Positions 52,192 to 60,640 of a stretch of 64,000 bases of DNA are shown here, one piece after another (the first letter of the stretch is position 1; each line of letters begins with the position of its first letter). Made by a program: the position numbers and the translations under genes. This DNA is from Ilumatobacteraceae bacterium. GTDB taxonomy: Bacteria; Actinomycetota; Acidimicrobiia; Acidimicrobiales; Ilumatobacteraceae. The stretch covers positions 1-64,000 of the forward strand of contig JAOBWK010000075.1 of the NCBI GenBank assembly GCA_025463305.1, in the 5' to 3' direction. The notes beneath the pieces were generated by a model. That model had not been told where the DNA came from. It did not search any database and saw nothing but the letters and a program-made list of their open reading frames with translations.

Positions 52192-53601
52192 TCACGGGGT
52201 TCGAGCGACGACCGACGGAGCGACGAGCGGCCACGGCTCGTTGCGCTCGACGAGCAGCGCCGCGTCGAGCAGGAGCTGCTCGGCGTAGTGGCGGCCGACG
52301 ATCTGCAGGCCGACGGGCAATCCGTCGACCGTGCCGGCCGGAACCGAGACGGCCGGGTTGCCGTGCATGTTGGCGGGGAAGGTCAGCCGGCCGTTGTTGC
52401 CGGCGCCGGCCTCGATGCCGCCGAAGTTCGACGGCAGCGGGCCCTCGGCAGCGAACGCGATGTCGGGGTTGCTGGCCGTCATCACGAGATCGACCTCGCC
52501 GAAGATGGCTGCCATCCGCTCGTTGAGCTCCATCCGGCGCGCTTCGATCTTCACCCGTGCCTCGAGGTTGTAGCGCTCCTGGGTGAGCCGCACGCCGCCA
52601 CGGATCTCCGGCGTCAGCACGTCCTTGCACTCGGGGAGGTAGGGGGCGAGCTGGCCGTAGCTGCCGATGCCGCCGCTGATGCTCCAGGCCGCGCCCATGC
52701 TCGGCAACGACGTGTCCACGCCGTTCACGCGCATCATGCCGGCCGCCGCGATGAGGCGATCGGCTGCCGCGTCGAGCACGTCCCACATCGCCGGCGACAC
52801 GGTGGCGCCACCCCAATCGGGCACGACCGCGACGCGCAGACCATGCAGCTCGCCGGTGTGGCTTCCCAGCTCGCGCTCCCAGCCGTCGGTGCGCGGCAGG
52901 CTGAACTGATCGCGTGCGTCGTACCCGTTGGCGACGTCGAACCACCGGGCCGTGTCGCGCACGGAGCGGGTCAGGCAGCCGACCGTGACGGTGTAGTTGC
53001 CGTTGAGCGCGCGCGGGCCGCGCGGGATGCGGCCGTAGGTGGACTTCAGCCCGAACAGCCCGGTGAACCCGGCCGGGATGCGGATCGACCCTCCACCGTC
53101 GCCGCCCGTGCCGAGGGTGACGAGGCCGCCGGACACGGCCGATGCGGTGCCGCCGCTCGAGCCGCCGGGCGTCTTCGCGGTGTCCCACGGGTTGCGGGTG
53201 ACGCCGTGGAGCACGGTGCGGGTCACGTTGACGCCGCCGAACTCGCTGGCGGTGGTGAGCCCGGCGAGCACGGCGCCTCCGAGATCGCGGATGCGCTGCA
53301 CGTTGATGGAGGTCTGCTGGGCGATGCGGTCCTCGAACACGACGCATGCGTCGGTGGCGGGCCAACCCTCGACGTCGTCGAGCTCCTTGACGCCGATCGG
53401 CACGCCACCGAACGGCAACGAGACGTCGGCGCGCGCGGCGGCCTCGAGGGCGAGCTCGCGTGGCGTGTGGCAGAAGGCGTTCAGCTCGCTCGCGTCGATC
53501 GCGGTGTAGGTGGCCTGCAGCTCCTCCACGGGCGAACGCTCGCCGGATCGGAACGCGTCGACGAGCGAGCAGGCGTCGCCCAACCATGGGGTGTCGGTCA
53601 T
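52192..53601 (-). CDS. Amidase signature family enzyme
   Basis: A 469-residue amidase that hydrolyses carboxamides. The Ser-cis-Ser-Lys triad can be placed: Lys in VPIGVKELDDVEG, Ser in TPGGSSGGTASAV and the nucleophile Ser in GGDGGGSIRIPAGF. The C-terminal PAVSVPAGTVDGLPVGLQI is typical. Longer readings reach upstream, but ATG 53601 with TAACGT 7 nt before it is the natural start. Substrate cannot be read; it is not next to gatB or gatC, so it is not the tRNA amidotransferase subunit. Confidence 0.92.
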   Translation of the reverse strand: MTDTPWLGDACSLVDAFRSGERSPVEELQATYTAIDASELNAFCHTPRELALEAAARADVSLPFGGVPIGVKELDDVEGWPATDACVVFEDRIAQQTSINVQRIRDLGGAVLAGLTTASEFGGVNVTRTVLHGVTRNPWDTAKTPGGSSGGTASAVSGGLVTLGTGGDGGGSIRIPAGFTGLFGLKSTYGRIPRGPRALNGNYTVTVGCLTRSVRDTARWFDVANGYDARDQFSLPRTDGWERELGSHTGELHGLRVAVVPDWGGATVSPAMWDVLDAAADRLIAAAGMMRVNGVDTSLPSMGAAWSISGGIGSYGQLAPYLPECKDVLTPEIRGGVRLTQERYNLEARVKIEARRMELNERMAAIFGEVDLVMTASNPDIAFAAEGPLPSNFGGIEAGAGNNGRLTFPANMHGNPAVSVPAGTVDGLPVGLQIVGRHYAEQLLLDAALLVERNEPWPLVAPSVVARTP

Positions 53602-53608
53602 CGCGGCG

Positions 53609-53614
53609 ACGTTA
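53609..53614 (-). promoter_or_regulatory. Leaderless-type -10 box (TAACGT) for the amidase gene
   Basis: On the minus strand TAACGT is followed by 7 nt and the ATG at 53601. Confidence 0.6.
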
Positions 53615-53668
53615 CCCGCGAGCGGAGCACCCATCGGTTCGCAGCGCGTCTCGTAGAGTCGGCGCGAC

Positions 53669-54514
53669 ATGGATTCACGTGCGTTCCTCGATCTCCGCCC
53701 GAGCCACAACCCCTACCGGTGGAGCCTGCCCGTCGTGCCGACGCTGACGACCGGCGGCGGCTTCCTGTTCGGCGGCTGCGCCCTCGGGGCAGCGATCACC
53801 GCGCTGGAGGCGACGTCGGGTCGGGAGTGCGTGTGGGCCACGGCGCAGTACCTGTCGTACGCGTCGCCGGACGAGGTGATGGACATCGACGTGACCATCG
53901 CGGTCGAAGGGCGCCAGATCACCCAGGCCCGCGCAGTCGGCCACGTCGGCAACCGCGAGATCCTCACCGTCAACGCCGCGCTCGGCCACCGCGACATCGG
54001 CATGGCCGGGCAGTGGGAGCAGATGCCCGACGTGCCGCCACCGGACCAGTGTGCGACCCGCGAGTGGCGGTTCCCCGCAGCCGGCACCATCAACGAGCGG
54101 CTCGAGCAGCGGATGGTCAAGGGTCGGCCGCTGAGCTCGCTCGACGGCTCGCACGGTGACGGTCGCACCCGGCTGTGGGCGCGCATCCCCGGTGTGATCG
54201 ACGGCGTCGACGCAGCCACGCTCGCGATCCTCGGCGACTTCGTACCGATGGCCGTGGGCCAGGCGCTCGGCATCCGCGGCGGCGGCAACAGCCTCGACAA
54301 CACCCTGCGCGTCGCCAAGCTGGTGCCGACCGAGTGGGTGCTGCTCGACATCCGGGTGCACGCCGTGGAGCGCGGCTTCGGCCACGGGCTGGTGCAGATG
54401 TTCGCCCAGGACGGCACGCTCATGGCCACCGCCAGTCAGAGCTGCATCGTGCGGCTCTGGAAGGGTGAGCCCAAGGACTGGGACCGATTCGTACAAGGGG
54501 GACAGGATGAGTGA
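53669..54514 (+). CDS. Acyl-CoA thioesterase, double hot-dog type
   Basis: A 281-residue protein with two hot-dog folds. The first has the helix GGGFLFGGCALGAAITALEA (residues about 29-48), and the second has LDIRVHAVERGFGHGLVQMF with the strand after it. It would release free acids from acyl-CoAs. The start ATG is divergent from the amidase, and TAGAGT sits 9 nt upstream. Its end overlaps the start of the LLM gene by 8 bp, so the two are co-translated. Confidence 0.85.
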   Translation: MDSRAFLDLRPSHNPYRWSLPVVPTLTTGGGFLFGGCALGAAITALEATSGRECVWATAQYLSYASPDEVMDIDVTIAVEGRQITQARAVGHVGNREILTVNAALGHRDIGMAGQWEQMPDVPPPDQCATREWRFPAAGTINERLEQRMVKGRPLSSLDGSHGDGRTRLWARIPGVIDGVDAATLAILGDFVPMAVGQALGIRGGGNSLDNTLRVAKLVPTEWVLLDIRVHAVERGFGHGLVQMFAQDGTLMATASQSCIVRLWKGEPKDWDRFVQGGQDE

Positions 54515-55529
54515 CACGGCCGCGACGGTTGCCGGGACGACCACCGGGGTGATCCCCCGTCGACCCGGGATGACGGTGCCGCTGCCCGGCCCGCTGCACT
54601 CCCACCGGGACAAGCTGATCGAGCTGGCCGACCTCGGCTACACCGACATCTGGTCCGCCGAGTCCGACGGCGCCGACGCGTTCACGCCGTTGGCGATGGC
54701 GGCGGCGTGGGAGCCACGACTGCGGCTCGGCACGGCGATCGTGCCCGCATACACGCGCTCGCCGGCGTGCTTCGCGCAGAGCGTCGCCAGCCTGGCCGAC
54801 GCGGCGCCGGGCCGGTTCGCGATCGGCATCGGGTCGAGCAGCAACGTGATCGTCGAGCGTTGGAACGGCATCCCCTTCGTCGAGCCGTACAAGAAGGTGC
54901 GCGACGTCGTGCGGTTCCTGAAGGACTCGCTCGGCGGTGAGAAGGTGACCAAGCAGTACGACACGTTCGCCGTGAGCGGCTTCCGGCTCGGGGTTCGCCT
55001 GGAGCAGCAGCCGCAGATCCTGGTGGCAGCGCTGCGTGAGGGCATGTTGCGCCTGGCGGCACGTGAAGCCGACGGGACGATCATCAACTGGCTGTCGGCC
55101 GGCGACGTGAGCAAGGTGGCCGCCGTGGTGCACGACGCCGCCGGTGGCGTGCCGAAGGAGATCGTCGCCCGGATCTTCGTCTGCCCGAGCGAGAACGCCG
55201 AGGTGGTGCGCGCCGCCGGTCGGTTCGCGATCGCCGCCTACCTGAACGTGCCCGTGTACGCCGCGTTCCACGAGTGGCTCGGCCGCGGCCCGCTGCTGCA
55301 GCCGATGTGGGATGCCTGGAAGGCGGGTGACCGCAAGGCGGCCCTGGCTGCGATCCCGGACGAGGTCGTGGACGACATCATCGTCCACGGCTCGGCGGCG
55401 GAGTGCCGGGCGAAGATCCAGGCCTACTTCGACAACGGGGTGACCACCACCTCGCTGGCGATCCTGGGCCTGGACCCCGAACTGGACCACTGGCAGGCGG
55501 TGCGCGACCTGGCGCCATCCGCTGGTTGA
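54507..55529 (+). CDS. LLM-class flavin (probably F420-dependent) oxidoreductase
   Basis: A 340-residue TIM-barrel oxidoreductase of the luciferase-like group. LADLGYTDIWSAESDGADAF, LRLGTAIVPAYTRSP and GRFAIGIGSSSNVIVERWNG are characteristic of F420-dependent members abundant in actinobacteria. AAGGGGG is the ribosome site; the ATG overlaps the thioesterase stop. Both probably work on a CoA-linked lipid or steroid-like intermediate, which is inference. The last sense codons are part of a 15-bp tandem repeat that continues past the stop. Confidence 0.9.
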   Translation: MSDTAATVAGTTTGVIPRRPGMTVPLPGPLHSHRDKLIELADLGYTDIWSAESDGADAFTPLAMAAAWEPRLRLGTAIVPAYTRSPACFAQSVASLADAAPGRFAIGIGSSSNVIVERWNGIPFVEPYKKVRDVVRFLKDSLGGEKVTKQYDTFAVSGFRLGVRLEQQPQILVAALREGMLRLAAREADGTIINWLSAGDVSKVAAVVHDAAGGVPKEIVARIFVCPSENAEVVRAAGRFAIAAYLNVPVYAAFHEWLGRGPLLQPMWDAWKAGDRKAALAAIPDEVVDDIIVHGSAAECRAKIQAYFDNGVTTTSLAILGLDPELDHWQAVRDLAPSAG

Positions 55530-55580
55530 CAGGCCGCTGGTTGAGTGGCCGCTGGTTGACCGGCCGCTGGCTGTTGGGTC
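55521..55580 (+). repeat. 15-bp tandem repeat containing the LLM stop codon
   Basis: Four head-to-tail 15-bp units, GCTGGTTGACAGGCC and variants; the fourth is diverged. As 15 is a multiple of three, the first three units each carry a TGA in the same frame, so the gene ends in three stops in a row. Confidence 0.85.
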
Positions 55581-55584
55581 GCGA

Positions 55585-55797
55585 TCACGCCGCGATCCGG
55601 TGATCGCCCCGGGACGGGCGGGTCGTGGTGGTGCGGCGGGCCGCGGCCTGGGCGGCCATGATGGCCCGCAGCTCGGCGACGTGCTGGAGGCCGGAGCGGC
55701 GGGTGCGCTCGTCGAGGCGGAACTGGAGGGGAACCGACGGGGTGTCGAGCAGTGAGAGCTGCTCGGGGGTGGCGTTGGGGGTGCCGTTCGTGCTCAT
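55585..55797 (-). CDS. Small conserved-looking protein of unknown function
   Basis: A 70-residue protein with a polar start, then LSLLDTPSVPLQFRLDERTR, which has the look of a conserved short motif, and a basic helix-forming C-terminus. CATCCT is 6 nt before the ATG. I think I have seen similar small proteins in actinobacteria but cannot name a family. It lies downstream of the large regulator on the same strand. Confidence 0.6.
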   Translation of the reverse strand: MSTNGTPNATPEQLSLLDTPSVPLQFRLDERTRRSGLQHVAELRAIMAAQAAARRTTTTRPSRGDHRIAA

Positions 55798-55801
55798 GGG
55801 T

Positions 55802-58800
55802 TCAGGATGACAGAGGGGTGTGACACAGTCGTCGGGACGCCTCGAGCGCCCGATCCAGCCAACCGGTCATCCCCAGTTCGGTGAAGCGCCGGCCGGACTC
55901 GGCGAAGCGGTCGGCGGCCTCGTCGGTGAGCCCGATCCGGGCCATGAGCAGGGCTTCGTCGAATCCGACGATGGCGTGCAGCGGCCGGGCACGCTGGTCG
56001 GCGAGCCGATCCCGAGCAGCCGCGAAGGCGTCGAGGGCGCCGTCGAGGTCGCGGCGGACCCCGAGCAGGCGCCCGAGGGCGTGCTGACCGTCGACCATCG
56101 GGTAGCGGAAGTCAGGTGCGATGACCTTGTCGCGCAGCGAGCGCTCGATCACGTCGATGTCGTCCTGGCGATCGAGGTACCACAGCGCCTCGGCGACATC
56201 GCACGCCATCCGGCTGTAGTTGATCGCCCAGCCCGGTGCGACGGCCAGGAACGGCACGACGGCGCTGGCGAACCCGAGGCTCTCCTCGACGAGGTCCGGA
56301 TCGTGGGCGAAGATCCGCGCCGCCGCGGCGAAGAACGCAGCGAGCGCCGAGCGGTTGGTCGGCTCCGCTGTGTCGAGCAGCGCGGCGCCGCCGGCTGCCT
56401 TCATCGCCGGCCAGCCGTCGCCGATGGCGCTGCTCAACTCGTCGTCGGCGGCGAGGAGGTTGTGGTGGTGCGGTGCCGCAGAGCCCAGTCGATCGCCCAT
56501 CGCGTGGGCGCGGTCGAGCAGCGCCCTGGCTGCGCCGAACTCGCCGACGGCGATGCGACAGCGTGCCGCGTTGGCGAGGCACGACGACGCCCACGACTGC
56601 TGGCCATCGGCGAGCGCGGCCTCGGCGAGCTGCTCCATCCGACGCCGGCTGCTGACGTACTCGCCGCACCAGAAGGCGGCGACACCCGGGAAGCGGTTCG
56701 CATGGTCGAGCAGCTCGGCCCGGCCCGATGCACCCGAGGTGACGAGCTCGGAGTGCCACGGCGTGGGCGAGTCGGCGGCGACGATGGTGGCCGCGAGGTG
56801 CCGGTCCGGATGATCGACGGGCACGCCGGGATGATCTGGGTCCAACGCATCGATGGACTCCAGCTCGAGTGAGCGCAGCTCGGCCCAGACGAGGTTGCGC
56901 TCGTCGCCGACGTGATCGAGGCCGATCCGCGCGACCGTCCAGGAGAGGTCGGTGTTGCCCATCCCGATCGCGGCGTTGGCGACGTCGAGCGCCAGGGAGG
57001 CCACGCGCATCGGGTCCGTCGTGCCGATGCGATGGGCGGCCTGGGTGAGTGCCGGGACGACCTCCGCCCAGCGCGTGGCGAAGGCGAGCGCGACGGGCAG
57101 CTCCGTCAGCGCGTCGTCGCGCTCGGTGCTCGGGTCGTCGGCCAGTTCCAGGGCGATGTGCAGCTGCTCGATCGATTCGTTGAAGGCCCCGCTGCGGAGC
57201 GCGAACGTCGCAGCGGTGAGCGCGAACGCCGCGCCGGCCGAGGCTCCCGGCAGCTCGCGGCTGAGCAGGTAGTGACGCGCCACCTCGGCCGGCAGCGCGT
57301 TCGGGCCGGCCTCGCTCAGCGCCACCGCGACACGGCGGTGCAGCCGGAGCCGGCGCGAGGAGCTGAGGTCGGCGTACAGCACCTCGCGGACGAGGTCGTG
57401 CGAAACCTTGTACATGTCGGCGCGCGGACCGGGATCCACCACCCGGCTCTCCAGCAGCTCGTCGATCGCGTCGAGCGCGACGCCCTCGTCGAGCCCGGCG
57501 ACGTCGCGGACGGTCTCGAAGAGGAACAACCCGTCGTGGACGACGGCCGGCCCGAGCAGGCTCCTCGCGGCGGCACCCAGCCGCCGGTAGCGGTGCACCA
57601 CCACAGCCCGGATGGTGGGTGGGACCGACGGGCGCACGCTGCGATCGGCGAGGTTCAGGGCGAGCTCGCGGGCGAACAACGGGTTGCCCTCGGCGCGCTC
57701 GATGACAGCGTCGATGACGGTCACCGGCAGGTCGTCGCCGGCGATCGCGGCGACGAGACCGGCCATCGCGTGGTCGTCGAGCGGACCGAGCAGCAGCTGG
57801 TGCGATCCGACGATGCGACCGAGCTGATCGAGCGCTGTCGTGGCCGGGTGATCCGGGCCGAGCTCGCCGGAGCGGGCGACACCGAGGATCACGATCGGAT
57901 GTTCTTGCATCGCCCGCGAGAGGTGGGCGATCACCGACGCCGTGGCCTGATCGGCCCAGTGCAGGTCGTCGAGCACCAACAGCACCGGTCGTCGGGCCGA
58001 CGCTGCCATGAGGAACTGGGCGACGCCGTCGAGTGTGCGGGCCGCCGCCTCGCTGAGCACGCCGGCCCCGGACACGGGCGTGAGGCCGGCATCGACGAAG
58101 GGCTGGTACGGCATCGCCGCGCCCTCGTCGCAGCGGCCGTACAGCACGGTGGCGCCGGTCGAGCTCACGGCTGCGGCGACGGCCGCGGCGAGGCGGGTCT
58201 TGCCGATACCGGGATCGCCCGTCACGGTCACCAGCCGGGGCGACGACACGGTCGCTCCGGCGAGTCCGGACCGGACGACGTCGATCGTGGCTTCCAAGGT
58301 CTCGGTTCGACCGACCCACGGCGTGGCCGCGGCGGTGGTCAGTGGCGCCGGGAGCGCGGTGGGCTCATCGACGTCCACCGGCGTGGCGACCGCCGTTGCC
58401 GTGCGGGGCGCAGGATCGGGGTCACCGGCGAGCACCGCCTGCTCGGCGGCGCGCAGTTCTGGCCCTGGCTCGAGGCCGAGGTCGTCGACGAGCACGGCGC
58501 GGGCGCGCTGGTAGGCGCGCAGCGCGTCGGCCGTACGACCGCAGCGGTGCAGGGCGTCGATCAGCTGCACCCAGCGGTGCTCGCGGAGCGGCTGCTCGCC
58601 GACGGCTTCCTCGAGGAGCGGCACGAGCGCGGCGTGGTCGCCCGTGGCGAGGCGGGCGTCGAAGAGCGCGTCCTGCGCGGCGGCAGCCATCTCCTGGAAG
58701 CGCACGACGCGCGTCGCGTTGGTGGCGGCGATGTCGGTGAGCGGATCGTCGCGCCACAGCGACAGCGCCTCGCGGAGCGCGACGATGGCTCGCGCCGGAT

Positions 58801-59140
58801 CGCCGGCCGCCATCGCATCGTGGCCGCTGCCGACGAGCCGCTCGAACCGGCGGGCGTCGATCTGGTCGGGTTGGATGTTGAGCGCGTAACCACCGGCGAC
58901 GGTGAGCAGCACGCCCTGGGGCAGCAGCTGGCGGAGGCGCATCACGTAGGTCTGCAGGGTCTTCGCGGCGGTGCGAGGAGGTGTGTCGCCCCACACCGAC
59001 TCGACCAGCGCGTCGACCGCGACACGTCGAGGTGCCGCGAGCGCGAGCGTGGCCAGCACGGCACGCTCTTTCGCGCTCTTCGGTGAGCGCGTGCCCGTTT
59101 CGTCGGAGACGACGAGTGGTCCGAGGACGCGCACGAGCAC
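55802..59140 (-). CDS. SARP/AfsR-type regulator with BTAD and AAA-type ATPase domains
   Basis: A 1112-residue transcriptional regulator. Residues 1-95 are an OmpR-like winged helix (RVLGPLVVSDETG, SAKERAVLATLALAA) and about 100-250 a BTAD domain (ALRAYQRARAVLVDDLGLEP). Residues about 270-560 are a STAND-type ATPase with Walker A GDPGIGKTRLAAAV and Walker B VLLVLDDLHWADQ. The remaining 500 residues are helical TPR-like. It would sense a ligand through the repeats and activate a target operon, often secondary metabolism or development. GTG start, with TACGAT 6 nt upstream. No clear target cluster is adjacent. Confidence 0.92.
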   Translation of the reverse strand: MLVRVLGPLVVSDETGTRSPKSAKERAVLATLALAAPRRVAVDALVESVWGDTPPRTAAKTLQTYVMRLRQLLPQGVLLTVAGGYALNIQPDQIDARRFERLVGSGHDAMAAGDPARAIVALREALSLWRDDPLTDIAATNATRVVRFQEMAAAAQDALFDARLATGDHAALVPLLEEAVGEQPLREHRWVQLIDALHRCGRTADALRAYQRARAVLVDDLGLEPGPELRAAEQAVLAGDPDPAPRTATAVATPVDVDEPTALPAPLTTAAATPWVGRTETLEATIDVVRSGLAGATVSSPRLVTVTGDPGIGKTRLAAAVAAAVSSTGATVLYGRCDEGAAMPYQPFVDAGLTPVSGAGVLSEAAARTLDGVAQFLMAASARRPVLLVLDDLHWADQATASVIAHLSRAMQEHPIVILGVARSGELGPDHPATTALDQLGRIVGSHQLLLGPLDDHAMAGLVAAIAGDDLPVTVIDAVIERAEGNPLFARELALNLADRSVRPSVPPTIRAVVVHRYRRLGAAARSLLGPAVVHDGLFLFETVRDVAGLDEGVALDAIDELLESRVVDPGPRADMYKVSHDLVREVLYADLSSSRRLRLHRRVAVALSEAGPNALPAEVARHYLLSRELPGASAGAAFALTAATFALRSGAFNESIEQLHIALELADDPSTERDDALTELPVALAFATRWAEVVPALTQAAHRIGTTDPMRVASLALDVANAAIGMGNTDLSWTVARIGLDHVGDERNLVWAELRSLELESIDALDPDHPGVPVDHPDRHLAATIVAADSPTPWHSELVTSGASGRAELLDHANRFPGVAAFWCGEYVSSRRRMEQLAEAALADGQQSWASSCLANAARCRIAVGEFGAARALLDRAHAMGDRLGSAAPHHHNLLAADDELSSAIGDGWPAMKAAGGAALLDTAEPTNRSALAAFFAAAARIFAHDPDLVEESLGFASAVVPFLAVAPGWAINYSRMACDVAEALWYLDRQDDIDVIERSLRDKVIAPDFRYPMVDGQHALGRLLGVRRDLDGALDAFAAARDRLADQRARPLHAIVGFDEALLMARIGLTDEAADRFAESGRRFTELGMTGWLDRALEASRRLCHTPLSS
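55804..55809 (-). promoter_or_regulatory. Leaderless-type -10 box (CATCCT) for the 70-residue protein
   Basis: On the minus strand CATCCT is followed by 6 nt and the ATG at 55797. It overlaps the end of the upstream regulator. Confidence 0.45.
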
Positions 59141-59146
59141 GACTGG

Positions 59147-59152
59147 ATCGTA
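59147..59152 (-). promoter_or_regulatory. Leaderless-type -10 box (TACGAT) for the SARP-type regulator
   Basis: On the minus strand TACGAT is followed by 6 nt and the GTG at 59140. Confidence 0.65.
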
Positions 59153-59194
59153 GTGGCCGAGCAGCGTGGGTGACCCCTGTGCGAGAGTGGCGCC

Positions 59195-60319
59195 GTGATC
59201 GTGGTGCGCGTGCTGGTGGGACTGCTCGGATTCGGGCTGGTGGTGTGGACCATCGGGTCCGCGGTGAAGACCGTCGTGCTGCCGCGTGCCACGTCGTCGG
59301 TGCTCACTCGCGCGACGTTCATCAACGTGCGCCGGGTGTTCGACGTGATCGCCGGCCCGCGTCAGACGTACGAGTTCCGCGACCGCATCCTCGCGATGTA
59401 CTCACCGGTGGCGCTGCTCGCCCTCCCTGCGCTGTGGGTGGCGCTCGTGCTCACGGGCTTCATGGGCGTGTTCTGGGGGATGGGCGTGCGCCCGTGGTCG
59501 GAGTCGTTGATCATCTCCGGCTCGTCGCTGCTGACGCTCGGCTTCGATCGCCCCTTCGGCGTGTGGCGGACCGCAGTGTCGTTCGCCGAAGCCGGCATCG
59601 GGCTCGGCCTGGTGTCGCTGATGATCTCCTACCTGCCGAGCATCTACGCCAACTTCAGCCGGCGCGAGGCGCTCGTCGGGATGCTCGAGGTGCGTGCCGG
59701 ACTACCGCCGAGCCCGTCCGAGCTGCTCGTCCGATACCACCGCATCGGCTGGGGTGACAAGGTCCACGACGATCTGCTGACCCGTTGGGAACAATGGTTC
59801 ATCGAGGTCGAGGAGAGCCACACCAGCCAGCCGTCGCTCGTGTTCTTCCGCTCGCCGCACCCGCAGCGGAGCTGGATCACGGCCGCCGGCTGCGTGCTCG
59901 ACACGGCAGCGATCATCGCCTCGACGCTCGATCGCGAGCACGATGCGCAGGCCGACATCATGCTCCGCACCGGATGGTTCTGCCTGCGCCGGATCTGCGA
60001 CTTCTACGGGATCCAGTACGTCGCGGATCCCGCGCCCGACGATCCGATCTCGATCACGCGGGAGGACTTCGACATCGTGTGCGCGCAGCTCGCGGCAGCC
60101 GGAGTCGAGCTCAAGCCCGATCGCGATCAGTGCTGGCGCGACTTCGCCGGCTGGCGGGTCAACTACGACACTGCGCTCACGTCACTGTGCTCGCTGATCG
60201 ATGCCCCGCCGGCGAAGTGGTCGAGCGACCGGGCTCCGATCAAGCGGATCAAGCCGAAGGTGTTCCGCAGTGACAAGAACCGGGTCAGCCGCAACTGGTC
60301 CCGCAACTCGCTGGGCTGA
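59195..60319 (+). CDS. Ion-channel-like membrane protein with soluble C-terminal domain
   Basis: A 374-residue protein. An N-terminal membrane helix (residues about 2-22) and a second pair (about 72-95 and 125-148) flank a pore-loop-like segment SLIISGSSLLTLGFDRP (about 107-123), comparable to the Thr-x-Gly-Tyr/Phe-Gly-Asp filter of two-helix potassium channels but with TLGFD. The last 220 residues are soluble. Its GTG is 54 bp from the regulator start, on the other strand. The transported ion is not established. Alternative: a membrane protein without channel function. Confidence 0.7.
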   Translation: MIVVRVLVGLLGFGLVVWTIGSAVKTVVLPRATSSVLTRATFINVRRVFDVIAGPRQTYEFRDRILAMYSPVALLALPALWVALVLTGFMGVFWGMGVRPWSESLIISGSSLLTLGFDRPFGVWRTAVSFAEAGIGLGLVSLMISYLPSIYANFSRREALVGMLEVRAGLPPSPSELLVRYHRIGWGDKVHDDLLTRWEQWFIEVEESHTSQPSLVFFRSPHPQRSWITAAGCVLDTAAIIASTLDREHDAQADIMLRTGWFCLRRICDFYGIQYVADPAPDDPISITREDFDIVCAQLAAAGVELKPDRDQCWRDFAGWRVNYDTALTSLCSLIDAPPAKWSSDRAPIKRIKPKVFRSDKNRVSRNWSRNSLG

Positions 60320-60640
60320 CCCCGCCGACGGGTCCGCAAGCGAAACCGCACAGAAGGGGCCGAAGCTCGTACACGTCCTGGCTGCGGCGGCCGCTCCTGG
60401 CACAAACCGCGCCCACGGGCGCGATCTGTGCGGGAACGTCGCGCAGATCCACCCCGTGGGCGCGAAACGGGCGGGACGCGACGGACCCGGCCGACCTGGT
60501 GCGAGCGAGGAGCGCCCCCTTCGCTGCTCGTTCCGCGCACGAGTGCGCGAACTGAGCAACCTGTCCGCGCACATCGCGCACGCGTGAACGATCTGTGCGG
60601 CCCGAGCGGCCTCCCACTGGTGTGGCCGCCGACGCCCGGC
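60320..60640. other. 321-bp intergenic region with large inverted repeat
   Basis: No convincing coding frame. The clearest feature is the inverted repeat at 60408-60464. The rest is GC-rich without tRNA-like or protein signals that I can recognise. Confidence 0.6.
60408..60464. terminator. 57-nt long imperfect palindrome
   Basis: Outer arms CGCGCCCACGGG and CCCGTGGGCGCG pair perfectly (12 bp). Inner arms GATCTGTGCG and CGCGCAGATC pair over 10 positions (one G-U), separated by a 3-nt internal loop, with the 7-nt terminal loop GGAACGT. It lies between convergent genes, so it may be a terminator, or a structured RNA or repeat element. Confidence 0.55.
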
